NCBI RefSeq assembly: GCF_007830495.1 | Contig: NZ_VLKW01000001.1 | Location: 868,001 to 932,000 of the forward strand | DNA: 64,000 bases | From: Pseudoduganella flava | Lineage (GTDB): Bacteria; Pseudomonadota; Gammaproteobacteria; Burkholderiales; Burkholderiaceae_D | Direction: 5' to 3' | Part shown: piece after piece, positions 20,315-29,012 of the stretch | Layout of the letters: the number at the start of each line of letters is the position of its first letter | How positions within the stretch are numbered: position 1 is the first letter of the stretch | Program-made: the position numbers and the translations under genes | Notes under the pieces: model-generated | What the model was told of the DNA's origin: nothing | Database searches by the model: none | Seen by the model: the letters and a program-made list of their open reading frames with translations, nothing else

Positions 20315-21820
20315 ATGAGCGGCAGTGAGCTGAATCGAAAAAGTGTCAGCGCGGTGAAGTGGGCCGCGGCGGGAACGGCGATCCGTTTCCTGCTGCAATT
20401 GCTGACACAAGTCATCCTCGCCCGCCTGCTCGGACCGGAGAGTTACGGCTTGTTCGCGATGGGTTTGATCGTGCTGACGCTCAGCACCTTCGTCGCGGAT
20501 TTCGGCTTTTCCTGGAGCCTCGTGCAGAACAAGGAGTTGACGGAGAACGACGTCCGCTTCGCATTCACGTGGCAACTGTTGTCCGGCACGGCCGCGACGC
20601 TGGCCTTGTTGTTGCTGGCGCCGTTGGTCGCGGAGTACTTCCGCGAGCCGCGCGTGGAAATCATCGTGCGCTGGCTCAGCCTTACCTGCGTGCTGACGGC
20701 GGTCACCGCGCCCGGCAGCAATCTGCTGCGCCGCAAGCTGGATTTCCGCACGCTGAACGTGATCCAGATCGTCAGCTACGTCATCGGCTACCTGCTGGTT
20801 GGCGTCACGCTGGCATTCCTGGGCTTCGGCGTCTGGGCCCTGGTGTCCGCGTGGCTGAGCCAATCGTTCTCGGCGCTGGTGCTGACGTTCCTGCGTGCTC
20901 CGCATTCCGTGCGGCCGCTGTTGTGGTACGCCGGCGCGCGCCGCTCGACGTCGGCCGGCGGCACCGTCTTCGTGACGAACGTCTGCAACTGGCTGCTCAA
21001 TAACGTCGACCGCCTGTTCCTGGGCCGCTTCCTAAACGCGCATTCGGTAGGCGTGTACACGGTCGGCTACAACCTGGCCAACACGCCGAATTCGCTGTTC
21101 CTGACGGCGCTGCAGCCTGCTTTCCTTGCTGCCGGCAGCAAGCTGCAGGACGAGCCGGCACGCCTGCGCGAAGTCTATCTGTCCGTGCTGTCCTGCGTGT
21201 GGATCCTGGTCGGACCGGCCTTCATCCTGCTGGCTTGCGCGGCACCGCACCTGATCGCTTTCCTGTATGGCGCGGTCTGGGCCGAATCGTCCGCCGTGCT
21301 GGCGGTGCTCGCGCTGGCGATGCCGGCGTATGTCAGCTGGGGGCTGTCCACGCCGGTGCTGTGGAACACGGGCGGCCGGCACCTGGAGAGCCTGTTGCAA
21401 ATGCCGGTGCTGGCCCTGGCGTTCGTGGGGCTGTGGCATTTTGCGGGGCAGGGCGCGACAGCGGTCGCGCTGGTTGCGGCGGCAACGTTGGCAATGCGCG
21501 CGCTCGTCGTCGGCGTTTGCGCCTGTGTCCGGCTGCATGTCGGCGTGCCGGTCCTGTTGTCGATCGGGTGGCGGGCCGCCATCCTGATGGCAACGACCGC
21601 GGTCGGGACGCTGGGCGCCGCGGGCCTGCCGCCCGCCGGCACGTTGCCGCTGCTGCAGTTGACCGCTGCGGTCGTGGGAGGCGTGCTGTTACCGACCGTT
21701 GCGGTGCTGGCGTTTCCGCAATTGCTGGGTTCGCGGGTAGTCGACATGCTGAAGCGTTTCACTCCCCCGGTGCCGGGCCGGCTTTACCTGTACCTGCGTT
21801 CCCGAACGCAGCACCAATGA
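20315..21820 (+). CDS. Lipid-linked oligosaccharide flippase (Wzx/MOP family)
   Basis: 501 residues with about twelve to fourteen hydrophobic segments. The opening AVKWAAAGTAIRFLLQLLTQ followed by ILARLLGPESYGLFAMG is the hallmark of the WzxC/AmsL-type branch of the multidrug/oligosaccharide/polysaccharide exporters. It would turn undecaprenyl-linked repeat units to the periplasmic face of the inner membrane. It lies between epsI and the polymerase-like gene, as expected for a Wzy-dependent pathway. Confidence 0.9.
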   Translation: MSGSELNRKSVSAVKWAAAGTAIRFLLQLLTQVILARLLGPESYGLFAMGLIVLTLSTFVADFGFSWSLVQNKELTENDVRFAFTWQLLSGTAATLALLLLAPLVAEYFREPRVEIIVRWLSLTCVLTAVTAPGSNLLRRKLDFRTLNVIQIVSYVIGYLLVGVTLAFLGFGVWALVSAWLSQSFSALVLTFLRAPHSVRPLLWYAGARRSTSAGGTVFVTNVCNWLLNNVDRLFLGRFLNAHSVGVYTVGYNLANTPNSLFLTALQPAFLAAGSKLQDEPARLREVYLSVLSCVWILVGPAFILLACAAPHLIAFLYGAVWAESSAVLAVLALAMPAYVSWGLSTPVLWNTGGRHLESLLQMPVLALAFVGLWHFAGQGATAVALVAAATLAMRALVVGVCACVRLHVGVPVLLSIGWRAAILMATTAVGTLGAAGLPPAGTLPLLQLTAAVVGGVLLPTVAVLAFPQLLGSRVVDMLKRFTPPVPGRLYLYLRSRTQHQ

Positions 21821-21829
21821 GAATTTGCC

Positions 21830-23284
21830 ATGACTGAAATCCTGATCACCCTGATCGTTATCCTGGTGGCGCTGGCCGCGGTTGGCTGCCTGGCGCTGGC
21901 CATGCACTGGGGGCACAAGCGGGACCATGGGCTCGTACCTTACATCTTCTATCCGACACTGGCCGCTGCCGCGATTGGCATTGCGCTGTCGGCTCGGGAC
22001 CTGAGCGCCGAATCGGACATCATGTCGCTGGCCACCGGCAAGCACCCGCTCGCGGTCTGGGTAAGCCGCTTCGCTTCCGTGTTCGTCCTGCTCGCTTGCG
22101 GCGAGCGTATCCTCCATCGGATGGTGCACCTGAAGAAGGCGGAGCCGCCGCCGCGACTGCTGATGTTCGGCTTCTGGGTATTTGTGCTGAGCAACGTCGC
22201 CAGCCCGGCACTGTTTGGCCGGCATCCGAATCTGTCGCACGAATACCTGTACATGGCGCTGTTCGGCCAGTGCGCGTTGTTGTTCAGTGCTTACGATGCC
22301 GACCTGACAGTGAAATCGATCCGTAACGCCTGCATGTTGTTCCTGCTGGCCAGCGCGGCAATGCTGCTCGTCCGGCCGTCCCAGGTGCTCGACTTCGCGT
22401 ACCACGGATTGATTCCCCACCTGCCGCGTTACGCCGGCCTCGCGCCGCACGCCAACACGCTGGGGCCGCTGGCGGTCGTGTATCTGCTGTGCCTGTGGCA
22501 CCGGCCGTTCGAAAAGCTGTCGGTCAACCGCGCGGCGTGGGCACTTGGTCTCGGCTCGCTGCTGCTGACCCAGTCCAAGACCAGCTGGATTTCGCTGATC
22601 CTTGCCTCGTCGTGCATCGTTTTCTACCGCTACCGGCCGGCGCTGGCCGCGCGCTTCGGAGACCCGCGCCGGCCGGCGCTGCCGTCGTTCATCCTTGGCG
22701 GCATGATGGTCGCGCTGACGATCGTCGGCGTCGTCCTGATGTTCGCCGACGTGGGCGGCACGGTGGAGCGCATGTTCTCCAGCGGTGCCGGCGCCGAACT
22801 GGCGTCGTTCAGCGGCCGCGATGCCATCTGGGCCGTCGCGAAGGAGGAGTTCGAACGCAATCCGATCTTTGGCTACGGCCTGACAATCTGGAACCTGCAG
22901 TTCCAGATCGCCGCGCGGCTGCCGTTCGCAGTCCATGCGCACAGCCAGCTCTTCCAGACGGCCTCGAGCGCCGGAACGGTCGGTCTCGTCGGCTTGTTCG
23001 TCTACGCGCTGGTCTTGCTGGCGATGACCCTGCGCACGGCGCGCGCCAGCGGCGGCCTGTCGATGGCGCTGTTCCTGATCCTCGTGGTGCGCGGTGTCAG
23101 TGAAGTGCCGCTGCAGATGACGGGCTTTGGCCTGGACACGATGACCCATCTGCTGTTGCTCGTGGTGCTGACGGCCTACAGCCTGCCGCATGCGAAAGCC
23201 AGCTGGGCGCAGGCGAAAACAAGAAAGCAGCAGCAACCGGCGGTAGCTCCCGCGGCTGCCCCCGTGGTTGCTCAAATTTCGTGA
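21830..23284 (+). CDS. O-antigen ligase/polymerase family protein (Wzy-like)
   Basis: 484 residues, strongly hydrophobic, with about ten to twelve membrane segments and a large periplasmic loop region around SGRDAIWAVAKEEFERNPIFGYGL, the pattern of the Wzy_C/WaaL family. In this locus it most likely polymerises flipped repeat units. It starts nine bases after the flippase stop. The C-terminal tail is Gln/Ala/Pro-rich. WaaL-type ligase activity cannot be ruled out by sequence alone. Confidence 0.87.
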   Translation: MTEILITLIVILVALAAVGCLALAMHWGHKRDHGLVPYIFYPTLAAAAIGIALSARDLSAESDIMSLATGKHPLAVWVSRFASVFVLLACGERILHRMVHLKKAEPPPRLLMFGFWVFVLSNVASPALFGRHPNLSHEYLYMALFGQCALLFSAYDADLTVKSIRNACMLFLLASAAMLLVRPSQVLDFAYHGLIPHLPRYAGLAPHANTLGPLAVVYLLCLWHRPFEKLSVNRAAWALGLGSLLLTQSKTSWISLILASSCIVFYRYRPALAARFGDPRRPALPSFILGGMMVALTIVGVVLMFADVGGTVERMFSSGAGAELASFSGRDAIWAVAKEEFERNPIFGYGLTIWNLQFQIAARLPFAVHAHSQLFQTASSAGTVGLVGLFVYALVLLAMTLRTARASGGLSMALFLILVVRGVSEVPLQMTGFGLDTMTHLLLLVVLTAYSLPHAKASWAQAKTRKQQQPAVAPAAAPVVAQIS

Positions 23285-23347
23285 AGGTCGCCTGATGCTC
23301 GCGACGACAACGCGCCGTGTGACGGCCCAGTGGAGGAATGGCAGTAA

Positions 23348-24334
23348 ATGAAACGTGTTGAAGCACTCGACATCGCAAAAGGAGCGGCGATCATCTGTGT
23401 CGTCCTGGGGCATGTCGTCTCCCGCGGAAACGTGCCGGGAGTCGAGTGGTATCCGATCCTGAAGCGGGCGTTGTATTCGTTCCATATGCCGCTGTTCATG
23501 GCGCTGTCCGGCATGGGCTTGGGCCTGTCGTGGCGTCACCGCCAGTCCTGGGCGGCGGTGGGCGAACTGGTCAGCAAGCGGATCCGTACGCTGTTGGTGC
23601 CGTATCTGGTGTTTGGCGTGATCATCGTCGCGGGCAAGCTTGTCGCCCAACGCTTCATGCATGTCGACAATATTCCAGACGGCCTGGTCAGCGGCATCGT
23701 GAAGATCATCTTGTATCCGATGCAATCCGCGTCGGTATTCCTGTGGTATATCCAGGTGCTGGCCTGGTACTTCCTGTTCGTGCCTTGGATGATGCAGTAC
23801 GACGAGCGCCGCACGCCCTGGCTGCTGCTTGCTCTCGGCATCGTGCTGAACCAGTTCGAATGGACTTATCTGCTCAACATCACCGGCGTGGTCGAATACT
23901 TGCCGTTCCTGGCGGCGGGCATCCTGCTTGGACAACATTGGAGCCGGCTGGTGACGGGCGTGCTGTCCGCGCGCTACGCACTGGTCTGGGGTGTGCCGTT
24001 TGCCGCGGCAATCGTGTATTCCATCCTCGTCGGATGGTTGCCAAAATGGTTTGTGGGGATGCTGTCCATCCCGGCCGTGCTGACGGCGGCGCAGCTCGTA
24101 CGCGGCGTCGTCGCCGATCGCCTGGTGTTTCTCGGTAATCACACATTGTCGATTTACCTGATGAATACGATATTTATTGGCTTAGTGAAAGGAATGCTAA
24201 TGCCATTGATACCGTATCGCGACGAATATTTTATTATTTATTTTGTGGTTCTCTCATTCGTCGGGGTGGTCTTGCCAGTCGCGGTGAAGCTGGCATTAAA
24301 TCGCGTGCATCCGCGCGCCGCCGTCTACATTTGA
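23348..24334 (+). CDS. Acyltransferase family 3 membrane protein
   Basis: 328 residues with about ten hydrophobic segments. The N-terminus RVEALDIAKGAAIICVVLGHV carries the histidine of the acyltransferase-3 (OafA/NodX-like) family, and YSFHMPLFMALSGMG follows as usual. Such proteins O-acetylate sugars at the membrane. A GGAGGAA site precedes the start. The last 60 or so codons are markedly more AT-rich than the rest of the gene and locus (about 24150-24330), which may reflect relaxed codon choice or a recombination boundary. Confidence 0.88.
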   Translation: MKRVEALDIAKGAAIICVVLGHVVSRGNVPGVEWYPILKRALYSFHMPLFMALSGMGLGLSWRHRQSWAAVGELVSKRIRTLLVPYLVFGVIIVAGKLVAQRFMHVDNIPDGLVSGIVKIILYPMQSASVFLWYIQVLAWYFLFVPWMMQYDERRTPWLLLALGIVLNQFEWTYLLNITGVVEYLPFLAAGILLGQHWSRLVTGVLSARYALVWGVPFAAAIVYSILVGWLPKWFVGMLSIPAVLTAAQLVRGVVADRLVFLGNHTLSIYLMNTIFIGLVKGMLMPLIPYRDEYFIIYFVVLSFVGVVLPVAVKLALNRVHPRAAVYI

Positions 24335-24733
24335 CGGCAAGCAAGTTACTGTTGGAATAAGTCGGCAATGCTCAGGTTGTGTGGCAGTGTTGATTCTTTC
24401 TGATGAGAATGCGTACGACGAATGTAACGGCGCGCATTAGCGATATCGTCCCATCGGCCCGAAGTCGGGCTAACGTCATCAGTCTGATCTTGGCCCCAAA
24501 GTGCCGCTGGGCGGCACTGGCGTGCGCCAGGCGCCAGGCTGGCTCCTCTGCAGGAAAGTTCGATGCGCCTGGAACCCTTGGCTGGTGCCCGGGCGCGTGC
24601 GAGCAGGCGGAGGCGCAGCGAACGGTGACCGTAACAGGATCTCCAGCCCGCGCCACAGTGCGGAGCCACCAGGCCTTTCCCGGTCAGTGGCGGATGGGTT
24701 TTGAAATAAATTTGAATTGCAGAAAGGTGCCAG
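24335..24733. other. Gene-free stretch between acyltransferase and GT2 genes
   Basis: A GC-rich core (about 24420-24690) is flanked by AT-rich edges. Short open frames exist on both strands (for example plus 24403-24765 and minus 24346-24879) but show no recognisable domain, no good ribosome site and overlap one another. It may be a decayed gene or a recombination scar. No hairpin with a T-run was seen. Confidence 0.5.
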
Positions 24734-25690
24734 ATGCTGTGTTCCGTCGTGATGCCTGTGTATAACAAGGCAGAGTTTGTCGAATTTGCGATTCGGTCGG
24801 TTCTGGAACAGACGCATGCCGACCTGGAGTTGATCGTCGTCGATGACGGTTCTACCGACCATAGCGCTGAGGTCATCAAGAAGATCGAGGATTCCCGCCT
24901 GCGCTTGATTCAGCAGCCGAATGGCGGTGTATCGCGGGCCCGTAATCGTGGCATTGAAGCCGCCACCGGCGAATTGATCAGTTTTCTCGACGCGGACGAC
25001 TGGTACGGCCCGTTCTATCTTGAAGCGATCGTCGCGATGGCCACGCAGCTGCCGGATCACCACTATTTCAGTACGCATTTCCGCTGGACCCGCGACTACG
25101 AACCCGAGGTATGGGCTCAGCCGCTTCCGACCCCGCTGCCATATGAAGTCGTGATGGACTTCTTCGAGCGGCGCCGCCGCAACGGCAAGCTGTGGAATAC
25201 CAACACCATCGCGGTACGGCGCACGGTACTTCAGTCGATGCAGCCGTGTTTCCCCGTCGGCGAATCGCACGGTGAAGACCAGGACCTGTGGTTCCGGCTT
25301 GCAGAACGGCATCGGCTCGTGTATTGCCCGCTGCCGCTTGTCGGGTACCGGATGGAGGTGCTGGGTAGCCTGAACAGCCGCCAGGCCAAGCGGGAACTGA
25401 TGCCGGCGTTTGTCCGGCTGGAGCAGCGCGCGCTGCAGGGGCAGATCACCGGTACGGAACGGCGGGCCGCGCTGCGGATGGTCGCCGACCTGCGCGCCGG
25501 GATAGCGCGCGATCATCTCGTAGCGGGCAACCGCTCCGCCGCACTGAGCGAACTGTGGCGCGCCCGACGTGCCTGCTCGAGTCACTGGACGATCAGCGTA
25601 TTGATGAGCTTGGTCTTCTCGTCGGGCATGGCACGTCGGTGGCAGGAATGGCGCAAATCGCGCGAGCCTGAACGGCGAATTAGTAAATAA
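24734..25690 (+). CDS. Glycosyltransferase family 2
   Basis: 318 residues with a GT-A fold. The opening SVVMPVYNKAEFVEFAI, the nucleotide-binding VVDDGSTD and the metal-binding ISFLDADDWYGPF place it in family GT2, and GEDQDLWFRLAE is the expected acidic acceptor-site motif. It would add one sugar to the lipid-linked repeat unit on the cytoplasmic side. It is separated from its neighbours by about 400 bases on each side, so it may be its own transcription unit. Donor and linkage cannot be predicted. Confidence 0.9.
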   Translation: MLCSVVMPVYNKAEFVEFAIRSVLEQTHADLELIVVDDGSTDHSAEVIKKIEDSRLRLIQQPNGGVSRARNRGIEAATGELISFLDADDWYGPFYLEAIVAMATQLPDHHYFSTHFRWTRDYEPEVWAQPLPTPLPYEVVMDFFERRRRNGKLWNTNTIAVRRTVLQSMQPCFPVGESHGEDQDLWFRLAERHRLVYCPLPLVGYRMEVLGSLNSRQAKRELMPAFVRLEQRALQGQITGTERRAALRMVADLRAGIARDHLVAGNRSAALSELWRARRACSSHWTISVLMSLVFSSGMARRWQEWRKSREPERRISK

Positions 25691-25742
25691 TAGAAGCGGT
25701 CGCAATTCAATCGCTCCAATCCCGATGATTCATTGCGCGAAA

Positions 25743-25784
25743 AATAACGGTTCTGATCCAAATTGCAGGATTTGAACCGTTATT
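25743..25784 (+). terminator. Long hairpin after the GT2 gene, possible terminator
   Basis: Perfect 11-bp arms AATAACGGTTC / GAACCGTTATT. The loop can extend the stem further with GATCC / GGATT. No T-run follows, so it could instead be a processing or protein-binding structure. Confidence 0.45.
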
Positions 25785-25941
25785 CACTTAGTGCTGCAGA
25801 TAATTTGTTTCTGTCTGCGTGCCGGTGCGTGGGTAGCGGTATTGATGCTCTTCAAATCGGTCCCTCTCGTTTATACGCAAAGTCTTTATGTGGCGGAAAT
25901 AGAGAGTAGCGAATATGCATGAGAATTGGGGAAATTGCATG

Positions 25942-25957
25942 TGGCAAATTCGCCGCA
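25942..25957 (+). promoter_or_regulatory. Weak sigma-54-like site
   Basis: TGGCAAATTCGCCGCA has TGGCA and GCA at -24/-12 spacing but differs from consensus at four internal positions. It lies about 160 bases upstream of the ATG at 26116. Confidence 0.25.
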
Positions 25958-26115
25958 CACCGTGTTTTGTTGAGGAATATGTGTTGGTTAGCGGAAATGG
26001 AGCCGTATAATGTGCTCTTGACGGAGCAGGCCTCGGGCGCTGCTCCCCTTTGCTTTCGCAGCGGTAGTACGCTCCCCGGTCTGCGCTCTTCCTTATTCGC
26101 GATGGAGATTCTTGA

Positions 26116-28353
26116 ATGAAACACCTTCCCATTCGTTCGCTGGGCATGGCCTTGGCACTTGCGCTGACCTTCGGTCAAGCCCACGGTGCCGACTGGGCCA
26201 AGTCCACCGATCCGCTCGTCGTGGTGGCCACCCCATCCGACTTGCGCGTCCAGGTGCAAAATCCGCCGACGTTCGCATGGCCCCGCCACAGCACGAACCC
26301 GGCAGCGTACGTGCTGGAAATTCGTTCCGGCACGACCGTCGTCCGTACTTACACGGCCAATCGCAACTGGTACCTGCCATCGGTGGCCTTGCCGAACGGG
26401 ACCTATACATGGCGCGTGCGTCCTTCGACGACGACTGAATGGTCGGCCGATCGCTCGTTTGTCGTCACCGACGCGTCGACGAAGTTCGAGGTGCCGGAAG
26501 ACTCCACCCTGATCAGCCGCGTGACGAGCAAGGCGCGTCCGCGCGGCCTGCAGAGCGGGCTGCCGCTGTACGTGAACTGGCCTACCGCGATGCAGCAGGA
26601 GCGCGGCCAGTATGTGACATGGCTCTCGAACGAAGTGAAGCGGCAGATCACTGGCCTCGGCACCGTCAAGGATTCCGACTGGCCGCTGCAGACCTCCGGC
26701 GTGGCCAGCGCGGAAGTCGCGGCGCAGACGTCGGCGATCCGTTCCGCCATCAACAAGCTGACCCGGCAGCTCGAAGGCAGCGTGATCCTGTATCGCCTGA
26801 CCGGCGATCCGATCTACCTGAACGAAGCCCGTCGCCGTGGCGACGAGATGGTGGCGCTCGATCCGAACGGCCCGACCAGCTACGCCAACCAGGACCAGGC
26901 AACGCGCGCCATCATCATGTCGTTGATGAAGGGGATCGATTATCTTGCCGCCGACCTCGATGCGACCCGCCGCGCCAACTGGCTGCGTATCGTGACCGTG
27001 CGCGGCGAGGCGATGTACAACGCGCTGGCCCAGGCCAAGGGCGATATGGACCAATTCCCGCTGGACTCGCACGGCGGCACCGCGATCGGCTTCCTGGCGC
27101 TGGCCAGTACGCTGGCACTCGGCGATATCCCGGAAGCGGATAAATGGTTCCGCTTTGCGTTCCGTTTCTACGTCAGCTCGATGAATCCGTGGAGCGGCCC
27201 GGAGGGCGGCTATGGCAACGGTACCGCCTACGGCGAGTACACGATCGACTATTACCTGCAGACCTGGCAGGCACTGGGCCAGGCGACCGGCGTGAACCTG
27301 TTCGATAAACCGTGGAGCCAGGGTTTCCTGAAGTTCTTCATGGAGATGATGCCGCCGGGCACGCGCACCCACATGTTCGGCGATGGCCATGAGACGGCGC
27401 CGGAAATGAAGTTCATGAAGGCATTGGCGCTGCGTTACAAGACGCCGCAAGCGGCATGGTATGCGCGTAATCTGGTTGGTACCGAGGACCCGTTGACCTA
27501 CTTGCAAGGTCCGTATCCGATGCCGGCCCTGACCGTGGCGACGCCGGCCCCGCCGCCGAATGCGGCATTGTTCCAGTCCATCGGCTGGGCCGCCTTCCAC
27601 AGCGACCTGCGCGACATGACCAACCGTACCTCGGTGTTCTTCAAGTCCAGCCCGTATGGTTCGTTCAACCATAGCCACGGCGACCAGAACAGCTTCGTGC
27701 TGAAGAAGGGCGGCGTCGGCCTGTTGACGGAAGCCGGCTGGTACGACTGGTACAACTCGCCAAACTGGAGCGGCTGGTACCGCCAGACGAAGGCGCACAA
27801 TGCCATCACGTACGATGGCGGCATCGGTCAGGTGATCGACGGGTGGCGCGAGCCGAAAGCGTTCAACGGCCAGATCATCGCCTACGGCGAGTACGGCAAT
27901 ACGTACTACGTTGCCGGTTCGGCCGCGACGGCGTTCCCCACCGGTGCGATGACGCAGAACATCCGCCGCCTGTGGTACCTGCGCACCAGCGATGCGGTCG
28001 TGATCCACGACCAGCTGGCGTCGCCCATCGCACGGACGTTCGAGTGGAACTTCCACGCGCTGGCGCCGATCAACGTCGACGCGGCGGGGCTTGTATCGGT
28101 CACGAACGCGGGCCGGACCGTGTGCCTGCGTCCGGTGTCGGATGGGCTGCGCTTCGAGCGCCGCACGGGCGGCGCCTCGCTGGCCGGAACGACCGAATAC
28201 CATGGTGCGTTCGTCGGCACGAGCAAGGTGACGTCGAAGGAGATGCTGATCGTGCTGGACGTCGGCTGCAAGAACCCGGCGATACGCTACGACTCCACGT
28301 CGACCAACCGTACGCTGACGGTCGGCACCGACACGTTGAACATTCCCCGTTAA
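26116..28353 (+). CDS. Exported heparinase II/III-type polysaccharide lyase with DUF4962-like N-domain
   Basis: 745 residues with a signal peptide (LALALTFGQAHG). A beta-rich N-terminal part (about residues 40-125, NPPTFAWPRHST) resembles DUF4962, followed by an alpha/alpha-barrel region with QATRAIIMSLMKGIDYL and DSHGGTAIG, and a C-terminal heparinase II/III-like beta-domain with FNHSHGDQNSFVL and KAHNAITYDG. Proteins of this build cleave uronic-acid-containing polysaccharides by beta-elimination. In a biosynthetic locus it could trim or release the polymer in the periplasm. This agrees with the presence of AlgD. A strong terminator follows, so it is probably transcribed alone. The catalytic residues are assigned only by family resemblance. 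Confidence 0.85.
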   Translation: MKHLPIRSLGMALALALTFGQAHGADWAKSTDPLVVVATPSDLRVQVQNPPTFAWPRHSTNPAAYVLEIRSGTTVVRTYTANRNWYLPSVALPNGTYTWRVRPSTTTEWSADRSFVVTDASTKFEVPEDSTLISRVTSKARPRGLQSGLPLYVNWPTAMQQERGQYVTWLSNEVKRQITGLGTVKDSDWPLQTSGVASAEVAAQTSAIRSAINKLTRQLEGSVILYRLTGDPIYLNEARRRGDEMVALDPNGPTSYANQDQATRAIIMSLMKGIDYLAADLDATRRANWLRIVTVRGEAMYNALAQAKGDMDQFPLDSHGGTAIGFLALASTLALGDIPEADKWFRFAFRFYVSSMNPWSGPEGGYGNGTAYGEYTIDYYLQTWQALGQATGVNLFDKPWSQGFLKFFMEMMPPGTRTHMFGDGHETAPEMKFMKALALRYKTPQAAWYARNLVGTEDPLTYLQGPYPMPALTVATPAPPPNAALFQSIGWAAFHSDLRDMTNRTSVFFKSSPYGSFNHSHGDQNSFVLKKGGVGLLTEAGWYDWYNSPNWSGWYRQTKAHNAITYDGGIGQVIDGWREPKAFNGQIIAYGEYGNTYYVAGSAATAFPTGAMTQNIRRLWYLRTSDAVVIHDQLASPIARTFEWNFHALAPINVDAAGLVSVTNAGRTVCLRPVSDGLRFERRTGGASLAGTTEYHGAFVGTSKVTSKEMLIVLDVGCKNPAIRYDSTSTNRTLTVGTDTLNIPR

Positions 28354-28374
28354 GTCTGCAGGCTGCCCCTGCCG

Positions 28375-28410
28375 AACCCCGCGAGCCTGCCAGGCTCGCG
28401 GGGTTTTTTA
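28375..28410 (+). terminator. Rho-independent terminator
   Basis: Stem AACCCCGCGAGCC / GGCTCGCGGGGTT with a five-base loop, followed by a run of six Ts, 22 bases after the lyase stop. Confidence 0.93.
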
Positions 28411-29012
28411 TTGGGCCGTCGTCCTCACGATGGCGATCGTACGGGCCGCGCCAGTCATTACGCTGCGAGCCTTCGTAATGAGGATCGCAGCTCCAGCTGC
28501 CATGCGGATAGGGGGTATGCCCTCGATGGTTAGCATTGGCGTCGGCGCCGGTGCTTCTCCGCACGCTCCAAGCAGCGTTTTTCGCTTGCTTGTTGCCCCC
28601 TTCATTGCACGAGTTCGCGTCGATCACCTTCCGCTCCAGTAACGGCACCTGCGCAATTGCACGTAATCCGCTGCGATCACGCTGCCTTTTGTCGCCAAAA
28701 TCCGACACCTACGGTTTTTCCGCATTCGTCGTTTTCTGTGATTCAAAAAAAGGATGAAAGATGCCCGTCGTAGTCACCGAAAGAATCAGGAAGTGACGCA
28801 TTTTCGCAACAACGACAAAGAAATTTCTCTGAGCAATGTTTAAAGAAGCCTTTCAACCAAGAACTATGGCGCTAACTTCGGCTAATTTTGCGGGATCTTC
28901 GGGCAATTTTTTTCAAAATATGCAATGTTTGATCCTTGAAAGAGGTGTTTCTGGACCTAAAGACTGCATCGACTCTTAGAATCCGCTGGTCAATTAATGA
29001 ATTGCGGAAATT
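28411..29012. other. 600-base region without a supported gene
   Basis: The left half is GC-rich and carries a small inverted repeat, TCATTACG / CGTAATGA (28455-28481). The right half (about 28740-29010) is AT-rich and must hold the promoter of the DUF1800 gene. A 29-codon frame at 28754-28843 (MKDARRSHRKNQEV...) and an alternative 11-codon frame just inside it lie behind purine-rich sequence. Neither can be recognised, and I do not call them genes. Confidence 0.5.

Larger units (their letters stand above)
25691..26115. other. AT-rich intergenic region before the DUF4962/heparinase-like gene
   Basis: No gene is supported. The stretch holds a strong inverted repeat (25743-25784), a candidate sigma-54 site (25942-25957) and an AT-rich run at about 25850-26010. 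Codon-like bias is absent. It probably contains the end of the GT2 transcript and the promoter of the gene at 26116. Confidence 0.6.

Noticed and set aside
24346..24879. Possible decayed transposase on the minus strand
   Set aside because: No catalytic motif, no terminal inverted repeats or target duplication could be found; kept only as an unexplained stretch.
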